From contig OZ244944.1 in NCBI GenBank assembly GCA_965222335.1, positions 496,001 to 560,000 on the forward strand: a stretch of 64,000 bases of DNA. The letters are read 5' to 3'. Shown here one piece after another: positions 39,249 to 48,497 of the stretch; position 1 is the stretch's first letter; the number at the start of each line of letters is the position of its first letter. The DNA comes from G965222335 sp965222335 (GTDB taxonomy: Bacteria > Pseudomonadota > Gammaproteobacteria > Pseudomonadales > Halieaceae). The translations under genes and the position numbers were made by a program. The notes beneath the pieces are model-generated. The model searched no databases. It was given only the letters and a program-made list of their open reading frames with translations, and had not been told where the DNA came from.

Positions 39249-40991
39249 ATGCTGGACCTGCACCAATCCCTGTCCACACGCTATCCGCGCCTGTTTCGCG
39301 ACCACGCCCGTGCGGCGCGCACGCTGACGCGCTTCCTGGGGCTGCTGTTCCACGAGTCCCGATTCCAGCAGTTCGGGCGCGAGTACCCGCACCTGGAGGG
39401 CTTCGACTTTGTCGATGCGGTTCTCCGGCACTTCGACTTCACCCTGCGCCTGCGGGATGACGAAAGAGCCCGCATACCCGCCAGCGGCCGGGTGGTGATC
39501 GCCGCGAATCATCCGATCGGCTCACTGGACGGGCTCGCCCTGCTCAATCTTGTGCGCCAGGTCAGACCGGACGTCAAGGTGGTCGCCAACGACCTGCTGA
39601 CCACTATCACCCCGCTCCACCCGGTGCTGCTACCGATCAACAATATGGGCGGCACCACCCCGCGCCAGAACCTGAGAAATATTCGCGAGCACCTTGAGCA
39701 GGACGGCGCGCTGATTATTTTCCCGGCGGGCGAGGTCTCCCGGCTCAGCCCTACCGGCATCAAGGACAGCGTGTGGCAGGGTGGCTTTGTGAAGATCGCA
39801 CGCGCGACCGCCTCACCCATCCTGCCGGTGTACGTCGCCGGCCGGAACTCGATCTTCTTCTACTCCCTGTCATTTATCGCCAGGCCACTCTCCACCCTGT
39901 GGCTGGTCAGGGAGATGTTCAAGCAGGCCCACCACGCGGTGGACACTCGCATCGGCAACCCGGTGCCGCCGGCACACTACGACGCCATGGGCTTCTCCGC
40001 GCAGAAGCTGGCCAGCCTGTTTCGCAAGCACGTTTACCGTATCGCGAAGAACAAGGCGCCGATCTTCCGCTCGATCGAGACCGTGGCCGCCCCGGAAAAC
40101 CGCCTGCTGCTCAAGCGCGAGCTGGCGGCTGCCGAGCACCTGGGGGCAACGCCGGACGGCAAGCAGATCGTCCTGGCGAAGATGGCCGACGCCCCCTGTG
40201 TGATGCGCGAACTCGGGCGCCTGCGCGAGCTCACCTTCCGCAGCGTGGGTGAAGGCACCGGGCTGCCGCGGGATATCGACCGTTTCGATCGCGATTACCT
40301 GCAGCTGGTCCTCTGGGATCCTGCGGAGCTGGAGATTGCCGGCGCCTACCGTCTCGCTGACGCCGCCCAGCTGATTCGCCGCGGCGGCCTGGACGCGCTG
40401 TACACCCACAGCCTGTTTGAGTTCGGCGAGGGCATGCACCCCTATCTCGAACAGGGGCTTGAGCTGGGGCGCAGCTTCGTGCAGCCACGCTACCAGACCC
40501 GGCACAGCCTCGACTACCTGTGGTGGGGCATCGGCGCCTTCGTGACCCGCTACCCGCGCTTTCGCTACCTGTTTGGGCCAGCCTCCATCAGCCGCAGCTA
40601 CGGCACCGAGGCCATCGCCCGCATCGCCCACTACTACGGCACCCATTTCGCTTCGCACCCCCTGGAAGTCACTCCACGCAATCCGTTTATCCCCGCCCCC
40701 GAGCTGGCGCCGCGTTTTGCCACGGAGTTTGCGAGTGGCGATCGGGAGCGGGACTTTCAGGTATTGCGTGACCAGCTGGCCCGCGAGGGCCTGCCGGTAC
40801 CGACCCTGTACAAGCACTACGCCCAGGCCACCGAGCCCGACGGCGTGACCTTCACCGCTTTCAACATCGATCCCGAATTCGGTGACTGTGTCGACAGCTT
40901 CGTGCTGGCTGACCTCAGTCGCCTGACACCGCGCAAGCGGAAACGCTATCTCGCAGCCCGCTCGACTGACTGCAGAGATAGCGACAACTAG
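39249..40991 (+). CDS. Two-domain acyltransferase, OlsF-like (PlsC-type plus GNAT-type)
   Basis: A 580-residue fusion. The N-terminal part (about 20-280) is a lysophospholipid-type acyltransferase with His88 in IAANHPIGSLDG, the acceptor loop LIIFPAGEVSRL and IKDSVWQGGFVKIA. The C-terminal part (about 300-570) is a GNAT-like N-acyltransferase of the OlsB/hemolysin type (LTFRSVGEGTGLPRDIDRFD, LVLWDPAELEIAGAYRL). OlsF proteins make ornithine or related aminolipids with both acyl transfers on one chain. So this organism may make phosphate-free aminolipids. No other lipid gene but the LpxH-type gene follows. Confidence 0.85.
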   Translation: MLDLHQSLSTRYPRLFRDHARAARTLTRFLGLLFHESRFQQFGREYPHLEGFDFVDAVLRHFDFTLRLRDDERARIPASGRVVIAANHPIGSLDGLALLNLVRQVRPDVKVVANDLLTTITPLHPVLLPINNMGGTTPRQNLRNIREHLEQDGALIIFPAGEVSRLSPTGIKDSVWQGGFVKIARATASPILPVYVAGRNSIFFYSLSFIARPLSTLWLVREMFKQAHHAVDTRIGNPVPPAHYDAMGFSAQKLASLFRKHVYRIAKNKAPIFRSIETVAAPENRLLLKRELAAAEHLGATPDGKQIVLAKMADAPCVMRELGRLRELTFRSVGEGTGLPRDIDRFDRDYLQLVLWDPAELEIAGAYRLADAAQLIRRGGLDALYTHSLFEFGEGMHPYLEQGLELGRSFVQPRYQTRHSLDYLWWGIGAFVTRYPRFRYLFGPASISRSYGTEAIARIAHYYGTHFASHPLEVTPRNPFIPAPELAPRFATEFASGDRERDFQVLRDQLAREGLPVPTLYKHYAQATEPDGVTFTAFNIDPEFGDCVDSFVLADLSRLTPRKRKRYLAARSTDCRDSDN

Positions 40992-41009
40992 AACGGAGGG
41001 GAGACCGAT

Positions 41010-41822
41010 ATGGAGGCAATGGCCGTAGCGGAGGGTGATATCCACTGTCGCACCCTGTGGATATCAGATGTGCACCTGGGGACGGTGCACTGCAAGGCGG
41101 AGCACCTGCTCGCATTGCTGGAGCGGGTGCGCTGTGAGCGACTGTACCTGGTCGGCGACATCGTCGACATCTGGGCGATGCAGCGGCGGGTACACTGGCC
41201 GGAGTCCCACAACCGGGTGGTCCGCAAGCTGCTGAAGCTGTCACGGCGCAAGGTCGAGGTGATCTACATTCCCGGCAATCACGACCAGACCTTCCGTGAA
41301 TTCACCGGCGCCAGCTTTGGCCGTGTGCGCCTGCGCCAGCAGGCCGTGCACACCACCGCCAGCGGCAAGCGTTTCCTGGTGACCCACGGTGACGAGCTGG
41401 ACTACGCAGTGCGCTACAGCCGCCTCACCCGGGTGATCGGCGACTTCAGTTACGACCTCCTGATGTCCGTCAATCGCTGGGTCAACCACTACCGGGAGTG
41501 GCGCGGCAAGCCCTACTGGTCACTCGCGCGCTGGGTCAAGGGGCATATCGCCCAGGCGGAGCAGGCGATCACGGCCTACCAGGAGGCGGCGGTCAACCTC
41601 GCCCGCCAGCGCAATCTGGACGGCATCATCTGCGGCCACCTGCACCACCCGGTGGTGCAGCAGTACGGCGAGGTGCTTTACTGCAACGACGGTGACTGGG
41701 TTGAGAACTGCACCGCGCTGGTGGAGGACTTCCAGGGCGAACTGCACCTGCTGCGCGGCATCAATGAGGAAACCGAGGGCAGTCCGATCCTGTTTGCCCA
41801 GGCGGAGCAAACCGCCGCCTGA
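41010..41822 (+). CDS. LpxH-like metallophosphoesterase (UDP-2,3-diacylglucosamine diphosphatase type)
   Basis: A 270-residue calcineurin-fold phosphoesterase with all motifs: DVHLG (about 20), GDIVD, GNHD, VTHGDELD and GHLHH. This form, often fused into or paired with lipid loci, is longer than E. coli LpxH and carries the inserted helical lid YDLLMSVNRWVNHYREWRGKP. Cutting UDP-diacylglucosamine to lipid X is the family label; another pyrophosphate lipid is possible because it follows an OlsF-like gene by 18 bases. ATG 41010 has GGAGGGGAG upstream. Confidence 0.85.
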   Translation: MEAMAVAEGDIHCRTLWISDVHLGTVHCKAEHLLALLERVRCERLYLVGDIVDIWAMQRRVHWPESHNRVVRKLLKLSRRKVEVIYIPGNHDQTFREFTGASFGRVRLRQQAVHTTASGKRFLVTHGDELDYAVRYSRLTRVIGDFSYDLLMSVNRWVNHYREWRGKPYWSLARWVKGHIAQAEQAITAYQEAAVNLARQRNLDGIICGHLHHPVVQQYGEVLYCNDGDWVENCTALVEDFQGELHLLRGINEETEGSPILFAQAEQTAA

Positions 41823-41828
41823 ATGCCG

Positions 41829-42287
41829 CTAGGCTACCGGGTCGAGCACGACCACCGGGATCTTGCGCTCGGTGGCGGCCTGGTAATCATCGTAGGGTGC
41901 GTAGATCTCTACCATCTTCTGCCACAGGGCCTCGCGCTCAGCACCTTCCGCCACCCTGGCCCGGGCCCGGAACTTGTCCGCCGCCACCTGCACATGCACG
42001 TCGGGGTCGGCATCCAGGTTCAGGTACCAGGCGGGGTGCGCCGGCGCCCCGCCCTTGGAGGCAATCACGCAGTAACCGTCACCCGCAGGCCCGTAGATCA
42101 ACGGGAGCGTCAGGGTCTTGCCGGACTTGCGACCCACGGTGGTCAGCAGCAGCGTGGGCACCATGCCTTTGCCGCCGCCAATCGTGGCATCCCAGTAATG
42201 GCCGTCCGCGCCATCGGTTTCCAGGTAGCGCTTGAGGTGATCCTTGATCCAGTCCGGCAGGTTCTCGGCGATGCGTTGTTCAGTCAT
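41829..42287 (-). CDS. Nitroreductase/deazaflavin-dependent oxidoreductase (Ddn family)
   Basis: A 152-residue split-barrel protein: LLLTTVGRKSGKTLTLPLIYG, CVIASKGGAPAHPAWYLNLDADPDVHVQV and YQAATERKIPVVVLDP are the signature stretches of the TIGR00026 family. In actinobacteria these bind F420; in gammaproteobacteria they may use another flavin. ATG 42287 gives MTEQRIAENLPDWIKDHLKR. It is convergent to the LpxH-like gene. Confidence 0.9.
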   Translation of the reverse strand: MTEQRIAENLPDWIKDHLKRYLETDGADGHYWDATIGGGKGMVPTLLLTTVGRKSGKTLTLPLIYGPAGDGYCVIASKGGAPAHPAWYLNLDADPDVHVQVAADKFRARARVAEGAEREALWQKMVEIYAPYDDYQAATERKIPVVVLDPVA

Positions 42288-42352
42288 GGGCCACTCCCTT
42301 GAGTATGGCGGGTCAGGGTCCAAGCTTAGCCCAGACCCGTGAGTGTCGCCCC

Positions 42353-43231
42353 CTAAAGCTGGGGAATTTCCGCCGGATCGATCGGCACCTCGGCGCGGCC
42401 GATGCGCTGGGCCCGCTGCTGCAGCGTCGCCTCGGCTTCCTCAACGCCGATCATGATCACGAAGCGCCCGTCGCGGATACCCTGCAGGCAGTAAACTGCC
42501 AGCTCGTCCAGGTCCTGGAACTGCAGCTCCCAGCCCGCTTTCTCCGCGGCAACCTTGAAATCCTCGACCGTCGGCACCGGCGCCGTCGGCTTCTCGCGGG
42601 CAAACTCCTTGGGCCGGTTCCTGTCCGTGGTCCAGATACCGGTATCCAGCAGGCCGCCCGAGGGATAAAACACAGACGCACCCAGCTTTGTGTTCTCGCT
42701 CTCCAACTGTGCCGCCAGGCACTCGGAGATACAGGACACCGCGGCCTTGCTGGAGGCGTAGACCGACTGGTAGGGCAGCGGGGAGATACCCCCGTCACCG
42801 GAGGAGGTATTGATCACGTGGCCAGGCTCGCCGCTGGCAATCATCCGCGGGACGAAGGACTGGATACCGTGCACCACGCCCATGACGTTGACCCCGTGGA
42901 CCCAGCGCCAGTCATTGGGCGTGGTTTCCCAGACGTTGGCCGAGGGCGCCGCGACGCCGGCATTGTTGAACAACAGGTGACAGGCACCGTGACGTTCATA
43001 GACGGCCTCCGCCAGGCGTTCAACGGAAGCCTGGTCGGACACGTCTGTCACCTCGCCGCTGAGCTCGCCCTGGCCGGCAAACTCCTGCATCACGCGATCC
43101 AGAGCCGCCTGCTCCACGTCCGCCACCACCACCCGGGCGCCTTCCTGCAGTAACATCTTGACCAGGGAGCGACCGATACCACTGGCACCACCTGTGACTA
43201 CCGCGACCTTGTTCGAAAAATCATCCAGCAT
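42353..43231 (-). CDS. Short-chain dehydrogenase/reductase
   Basis: A 292-residue SDR with the cofactor loop VTGGASGIGRSL, NNAG, catalytic Ser in INTSSGDGG and the YxxxK pair in YASSKAAVSC. ADV after the second strand prefers NAD. The C-terminal extension beyond 240 is longer than classical SDR. Substrate unknown; it stands in a run of redox and GST-type genes suggesting catabolism of a hydrophobic compound. Confidence 0.93.
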   Translation of the reverse strand: MLDDFSNKVAVVTGGASGIGRSLVKMLLQEGARVVVADVEQAALDRVMQEFAGQGELSGEVTDVSDQASVERLAEAVYERHGACHLLFNNAGVAAPSANVWETTPNDWRWVHGVNVMGVVHGIQSFVPRMIASGEPGHVINTSSGDGGISPLPYQSVYASSKAAVSCISECLAAQLESENTKLGASVFYPSGGLLDTGIWTTDRNRPKEFAREKPTAPVPTVEDFKVAAEKAGWELQFQDLDELAVYCLQGIRDGRFVIMIGVEEAEATLQQRAQRIGRAEVPIDPAEIPQL

Positions 43232-43288
43232 GCATTAACTCCTTTTGTTGTTTTGAAAGTGTCGTGTCGCAAATGTTCGTCGTAAAAC

Positions 43289-44410
43289 TTATTCGCCGTC
43301 ACCTGTTTCTTCTACCAGTTCCAGCTGGCTCGGTTCGCGGCGCACGCGGCGACGCACGTCGGTCTGCATCGCCTCAAAGCCCCCGGCCGCACGCAACAAC
43401 AGGTCAGCGCGCTCGCGCCCATCCCCTTCCAGGGATTGATAGTGGTCAAGGCAGCGCTGGAACATCCACTGGGCGTAACTGTGCACATAGCGTTTGCCGC
43501 TGACGCCGCCGGTGGTAAACGCGTGAAAGCCCAGCACCCGCGGGATGCTGCTGCCGGGGGGGTTCTGCCCGAGCCAGTCCTCAACCTGCGTGACCACATC
43601 CACCGCGTCCGGCAGGTGCTCGCGGCAAAGGGTTTCCAGCACCGGCAGCAGGGTATCCGGCACCAGGTCATCGGCGAAAAACTCACCGCTTAAGGCCTTG
43701 GGGGCGTTCATGCGCTGGACCCAGCGGTAGACGTTAGGCGCCTCGGACTCCATCATCGCCCGCGGTACCGGGTCGCGACCCAGGTGTGCATAGAGGGGGC
43801 CCATCAGGCCGAAATCGCCGATACAGGGACGTGAGCCCAGCAGGTAGTCGTGGCGGGAGAAATGCAGGTCCAGCTGCGCCAGCAGGTCCGCGTAGGCACG
43901 CTCGATGCCGGGAATCGTTTCCTCGGTCACGCCCAGCGCCGAGATCGATCCACGGAAGGGCGCGGACAGCTTCTCGCCCAGGCGAACCTGCTCTTCCGGC
44001 GTGGCGTCGGGGTCGCTCATCGCTCCAAACTCGCGCATGATGAAATCGTACTGCTGGTCCAGCACGCTCCAGCGGTAGTGCATCGCCGGGATCACCAGCC
44101 ACTCGTCACCATAAAATTCCAGCAGCAAGGCGACCAGGCGCTGCAGGGGCGTGGCGGGATACACCGGGCACTGGGGATGGCGGCGTTCGAGGTAATCGAT
44201 GATATCGGTGGTGTCCTGCACCAGCGTGTCATCCGCGCCTACCAGCACCGGTACGATCGGCGCGCCAACGCGGGGCACGATGACCGTCTTGTAAACCTCC
44301 CGGGTGGCCGGCAGCTCGGTAAACTCAAGACCCTTGAAACGCAGGTAGGCCCGGGCCTTGCCGGTGTACAGGGAAAGTTCACCACCGTACAGCGTATAGG
44401 GCTCGCTCAT
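43289..44410 (-). CDS. Large GST-like protein
   Basis: A 373-residue protein with an N-terminal thioredoxin-like GST domain (YTLYGGELSLYTGKARAYLRFKG, VPVLVGADDTLVQDTTDIIDYLE) and a GST helical domain (RHDYLLGSRPCIGDFGLMGPLYAHLG). The last 130 residues are an extra helical part seen in long GST-like proteins of steroid- and alkane-using bacteria. Function unknown. ATG 44410 is the natural start; 57 bases separate it from the SDR gene downstream. Confidence 0.83.
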   Translation of the reverse strand: MSEPYTLYGGELSLYTGKARAYLRFKGLEFTELPATREVYKTVIVPRVGAPIVPVLVGADDTLVQDTTDIIDYLERRHPQCPVYPATPLQRLVALLLEFYGDEWLVIPAMHYRWSVLDQQYDFIMREFGAMSDPDATPEEQVRLGEKLSAPFRGSISALGVTEETIPGIERAYADLLAQLDLHFSRHDYLLGSRPCIGDFGLMGPLYAHLGRDPVPRAMMESEAPNVYRWVQRMNAPKALSGEFFADDLVPDTLLPVLETLCREHLPDAVDVVTQVEDWLGQNPPGSSIPRVLGFHAFTTGGVSGKRYVHSYAQWMFQRCLDHYQSLEGDGRERADLLLRAAGGFEAMQTDVRRRVRREPSQLELVEETGDGE

Positions 44411-44575
44411 GGGCGCAGCACAGTGGTTATTATCAGCATCATCGCGGTCAGGGGTCCTTGCTGCCCGTCACGGGATCGCCACTGTAACCAGAGCCGTTCT
44501 CGCCTCGCAACACGGCCCGCAAAGCATACTGCGGTGGTTTACTATGTTGAGGTTTCAGCAGCCGGCACATGCTGC

Positions 44576-45871
44576 TCACTCGGCGGACCGGCTCAGGCGG
44601 TATAACAGCAGTGCCGCACGCTTCGCCTGCTGCCCCAGGGTGCGCATATCGGCGGTCTCATCAATGGTATGGCCACCCTCCCCCATCAGGCCCAGGCCAT
44701 CGATCGCCTGCGCCACGTGGGCGGCAGCAAAGGAGATATCGGCGGCGCCCGCCCGCCGTGGATCAACCGCGGCCACGGGGCCGTAGCCAAGGTCCCGGCT
44801 GACCTGGTCGTACAGGGCCAGCAGCTCGCGGTTGCCGGGGGTGGCGGGCATCGGCGGGTAGCCCTCGTCAAGACTGAAGCGGGCACTGCTGTGGGCGGTA
44901 CCGGATTCGGCAATCTCGCGCATGCTTGCCACCGCAAGGGCCAACTGCTCCGGGGAAACCGCGCGGATACCGCCGCTGGCGATCGCCGCCTGCGGAATCA
45001 CATTGCCCTTGCCAAATACACTGCCCTCACCGCTGCTACTGTCGAGACCCACCCGGGTGCCCGCTACTACGGCGCCGGCATTGAAGGTCAGGTCCGGTTC
45101 TTCCCGCAGGGCCTCGCGCCAGGCGGTGAGAATGCGCGCCAGCTCAAACGCGGCGCCATCACCAATATCGGGGCGGAAAATCTGCGAGGAGTGCGCGGTC
45201 CTGGCGCTGACCTCCAGGCGCCAGCTTGAGGAACCGCGCCGGGTGATGACCGCAGTCTTCGGGTCACCATCCCCGTCCTCGAAGCCTATCGCGACATCCG
45301 CCCAGCGCGCGGCATCGACCAGCGCGGCATTGGCGATGGCCAGCGGCCGGCCGCGCAGTTCTTCATCGCCGGTCAGCACCACGCGCACCTGCAGGTCGTC
45401 CAGGGCCCCAACCTCCCGCAGGGCACCGAGGGCCAGCAGCATCACCACATTGCCGCCCTTCATATCGGTGATACCCGGGCCTTTCACCTGCTGCCCGGAC
45501 AGGGGTTCATAGCGCTGGAAGGGATCCTCGATGCTGAACACCGTATCCAGGTGACCAATGAGCAGGATTTTTGGGCCCCGGTCCCCGCGGCTGGCAACCA
45601 GGTGCCCGGCGCGATCGAATGCCTCGCCATCAATCCACTCGGTGGCGAAGCCCTGCGCGCGAAATTCCCCGGCGAAGAGCTCACCCACCCGGCGCACACC
45701 GGCGAAGTTCATGCTGCCGGAGTTGATGTTCACCGCCTCCTCAAGCAACCCGGTCGCCGCCGGCAGGGACGCGTCTACGGAGGCGCTTAGAGCCCGCTCA
45801 CGTTCGCTCAGCGCTTCGGCCCATGCCATTGATGCAGTGAATGCCAGTACCAGTGCCAGCCAGCGCGTCAT
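44576..45871 (-). CDS. Exported M20 family metallopeptidase
   Basis: A 431-residue zinc peptidase with signal MTRWLALVLAFTASMAWA. Metal ligands and catalytic residues: GHLDTVF, PGITDMKGG (bridging Asp), GDEE (catalytic Glu plus ligand), a later FEDGDG and GEGGHTIDE (last His). The dimerisation lid lies between about 205 and 315. The closest type is carboxypeptidase G2, which removes C-terminal Glu from folates or peptides. ATG 45871 gives the signal peptide; the open frame to 46360 overlies glcD and is not coding. Confidence 0.88.
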   Translation of the reverse strand: MTRWLALVLAFTASMAWAEALSERERALSASVDASLPAATGLLEEAVNINSGSMNFAGVRRVGELFAGEFRAQGFATEWIDGEAFDRAGHLVASRGDRGPKILLIGHLDTVFSIEDPFQRYEPLSGQQVKGPGITDMKGGNVVMLLALGALREVGALDDLQVRVVLTGDEELRGRPLAIANAALVDAARWADVAIGFEDGDGDPKTAVITRRGSSSWRLEVSARTAHSSQIFRPDIGDGAAFELARILTAWREALREEPDLTFNAGAVVAGTRVGLDSSSGEGSVFGKGNVIPQAAIASGGIRAVSPEQLALAVASMREIAESGTAHSSARFSLDEGYPPMPATPGNRELLALYDQVSRDLGYGPVAAVDPRRAGAADISFAAAHVAQAIDGLGLMGEGGHTIDETADMRTLGQQAKRAALLLYRLSRSAE

Positions 45872-45989
45872 ACCCGTTCTCCTCGCGGTTGGAATGGGGA
45901 CAGTGCCCCCGGGGTTACGGTAAGCTGCGACCATATCATCCACTGCCCCGGCGGACCACGCGTCGCGGCAACCTGGCACCGGTGAGGAC

Positions 45990-47438
45990 ATGACCGCAGA
46001 CCAGCTACCACCCGATCCCTCGCTCCTCGCGGCGCTGCGACAGGCCCTGCCCCGGGACTGCCTGGTGGAACCCGAGGAGGCCCGGCGCCCCTTTGAATGC
46101 GACGGCCTGGTAATGCACCGGCAGTTGCCGCTGCTGGTGGCGCTGCCGGAGACCGTGGCCCAGGCCGCCGAGGTGCTGCGCATCTGCCATGCGCACGGTA
46201 CCCCGGTGGTCGCCCGCGGCGCCGGAACCGGCCTCAGCGGCGGCGCCCTGCCCCTCGCCGACGGGGTCCTGCTGACCCTGAGCAAATTGGACCAGATTCT
46301 GGAGGTCGACCCCCTGGCGCGCACCGCCCGGGTGCAGCCCGGGGTTACCAACCTGGGCATATCCCGGGCAGCCGCCGACCATGGCCTGTACTACGCCCCG
46401 GACCCCTCCTCCCAGGTCGCCTGCAGCATCGGCGGCAATATGGCGGAAAACGCGGGTGGCGTGCACTGCCTCAAGTATGGACTGACCGTACACAATGTCC
46501 TCGCCGCGAGGGTACTCACGGTGAGCGGCGAGGAAATCACCCTCGGCAGCAGCGGTCTGGACAGCCCCGGCCTGGACCTGCTGGCGCTGTTCACCGGTTC
46601 AGAAGGCCTGCTGGGCGTGGTGGTGGAGCTGACCGTGCGCCTGCTGCCGCTGCCCGCGGCAACCCGGGTGATCCTCGCGGGCTTCGACAGCGTCAGCGAT
46701 GCCGGCGACGCGGTGACCGCGATTATCGGTGCGGGCATCGTCCCCGCCGGCCTGGAAATGATGGATGCCCTGGCGATCCAGGCGGCCGAGGATTTCGCCA
46801 TGGCTGGCTACCCCAGGGACGCCGCCGCGCTGCTGCTGTGCGAGCTGGATGGCACCGAGGCCGAGGTGGCGGACCACTGCGCCAGGGTTGAGGATCTGCT
46901 GCGCCAACACCGCGCGAGTTCCCTGCGCACTGCCGCGGACCCGGCCGAGCGCGCCCTGCTGTGGAAGGGGCGCAAATCCGCCTTTCCCGCGGTCGGGCGA
47001 CTGTCACCCGACTACTACTGCATGGACGGCACCATCCCCCGCCACCGGCTCTCCCACGTATTAGAGGAGATCGCGCGCCTGGCCGCAGAGCACGACCTGC
47101 GCGTGGCCAACGTGTTCCACGCCGGTGACGGCAACCTGCACCCCCTGATCCTGTTCGATGGGGGCGACCCCGGGGCGGTACAGCGGGCGGAGTCCCTGGG
47201 CGGCGAGATCCTCAAGCTCAGCGTTGCCGTGGGCGGCTGTCTCACCGGCGAACACGGGATCGGGATCGAAAAGCTGGCCTACATGCCCGAGCAGTTCAGT
47301 CCCGCGGAGCTGGCGCAGCTGGAAGCGGTCAAGGCGGCCCTGGATCCCGGCTACACGCTGAATCCGGGCAAGGGTATTCCCCTGCTGCGCCACTGCCAGG
47401 AGTACCGGGCGCTGCCGGGACGGGGCCAAGCCCGGTGA
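45990..47438 (+). CDS. glcD: Glycolate oxidase subunit GlcD
   Basis: A 482-residue FAD-linked subunit of membrane-associated glycolate dehydrogenase, oxidising glycolate (and D-lactate) to glyoxylate. The PCMH FAD domain has VVARGAGTGLSGGALPL and ACSIGGNMAENAGGVHCLKYGLT; the C-terminus carries VFHAGDGNLHPLI and GGCLTGEHGIGIEKL. It begins a glcDEF operon with a 4-base overlap to glcE. Glycolate is a major phytoplankton exudate, fitting a marine habitat. Confidence 0.95.
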   Translation: MTADQLPPDPSLLAALRQALPRDCLVEPEEARRPFECDGLVMHRQLPLLVALPETVAQAAEVLRICHAHGTPVVARGAGTGLSGGALPLADGVLLTLSKLDQILEVDPLARTARVQPGVTNLGISRAAADHGLYYAPDPSSQVACSIGGNMAENAGGVHCLKYGLTVHNVLAARVLTVSGEEITLGSSGLDSPGLDLLALFTGSEGLLGVVVELTVRLLPLPAATRVILAGFDSVSDAGDAVTAIIGAGIVPAGLEMMDALAIQAAEDFAMAGYPRDAAALLLCELDGTEAEVADHCARVEDLLRQHRASSLRTAADPAERALLWKGRKSAFPAVGRLSPDYYCMDGTIPRHRLSHVLEEIARLAAEHDLRVANVFHAGDGNLHPLILFDGGDPGAVQRAESLGGEILKLSVAVGGCLTGEHGIGIEKLAYMPEQFSPAELAQLEAVKAALDPGYTLNPGKGIPLLRHCQEYRALPGRGQAR

Positions 47439-48484
47439 GCGACCAGACCGAGGCATTGCTGGCCCGGGTGCAGTCCGCCCTCGAGGCCGACCAGAAGCTG
47501 GTCATTGAGGGCGGCGGTAGCACCCGCGCCCTGCGGGGGCGGCGATCGGCGGGCACGCCCATCGCCGTCAGCGGGCACCTGGGGGTCGTTGCACACCACC
47601 CGGCGGAACTGGTGGTCAGCGTGCGGGCGGGGACGCCCGTTGCGCAGTTACAGGCGCAGCTTGCCGAGGCGGGCCAGCACCTGGCCTGTGACCCCCCACA
47701 GCGCCAGGGCCGCGCCACGGTCGGCGGGGCCCTGGCGGGCAACCTGTCCGGGCCGGCGCGCCCCTGGCTGGGCGCCCTGCGCGATGCGGTACTGGGGGTC
47801 GAGTTGATCAACGGCCGCGGCGAACTGCTGAAGTTCGGGGGCGTGGTAATGAAGAACGTTGCCGGCTACGACCTGTCGCGCCTGCAGGCCGGCGCCCTCG
47901 GCACCCTGGGCCTGGTCACTGGCGTCAACTTCAAGGTCATGCCGCTCCCCGAACACAGCCTGACCCTGGCCTTTGCCTGTTCCGCAACCGAAGCGCTGGC
48001 CGAGATGAACCGGCGAGCCCGGGAAGGCGCCCCCCTGGCCGGGGCCTGCTGGTGGCAGGGCACGCTGTATTTACGTCTTGCCGGCGCCGCATCGGCGGTG
48101 AGCGCCTGTGCCCGCACCTGGGGCGGCACGGAGCTTGCGGACGGAGAGCCCTGGGAGGCACTGCGTGAGTACGCCGCGCCCCTGTTTCCTGCCGACCTTC
48201 CCTGGTGGCGCCTATCGATCAGTCCGGCGGCCCCCCTGCTCGGGGAGCCCTGGCTGCTGGACTGGGGCGGTACACTGCGCTGGTACGCCAGTGACCCGCA
48301 GGGAGACCTCGCGGCCCAGGCGCAGGCACTCGGCGGTTACCTGGGTCAGTGGAACCGGGGCGACAGCGACCTCGAAACAAGTCCGGACCTGCCGGCACCC
48401 GAGCGCGACATGCACCGCCGCATAAAGTCCGCCCTGGACCCCTGCGGGCTGTTCAATCCCGGCCGCCTGTACAGCTGGATGTAA
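47435..48484 (+). CDS. glcE: Glycolate oxidase subunit GlcE
   Basis: A 349-residue FAD-binding subunit related to GlcD but shorter: VIEGGGSTRALRGRR, CDPPQRQGRATVGGALAGNLSGPARP and LKFGGVVMKNVAGYDLSRLQAGALGTLG. The start is a GTG sharing GTGA with the glcD stop, so it is translationally coupled. Confidence 0.94.
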   Translation: MSDQTEALLARVQSALEADQKLVIEGGGSTRALRGRRSAGTPIAVSGHLGVVAHHPAELVVSVRAGTPVAQLQAQLAEAGQHLACDPPQRQGRATVGGALAGNLSGPARPWLGALRDAVLGVELINGRGELLKFGGVVMKNVAGYDLSRLQAGALGTLGLVTGVNFKVMPLPEHSLTLAFACSATEALAEMNRRAREGAPLAGACWWQGTLYLRLAGAASAVSACARTWGGTELADGEPWEALREYAAPLFPADLPWWRLSISPAAPLLGEPWLLDWGGTLRWYASDPQGDLAAQAQALGGYLGQWNRGDSDLETSPDLPAPERDMHRRIKSALDPCGLFNPGRLYSWM

Positions 48485-48497
48485 CAGGGCTTCCTGC

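Noticed and set aside
45872..46360. Upstream extension of the M20 peptidase frame
   Set aside because: It runs antisense through glcD and would remove the signal peptide from the N-terminus.
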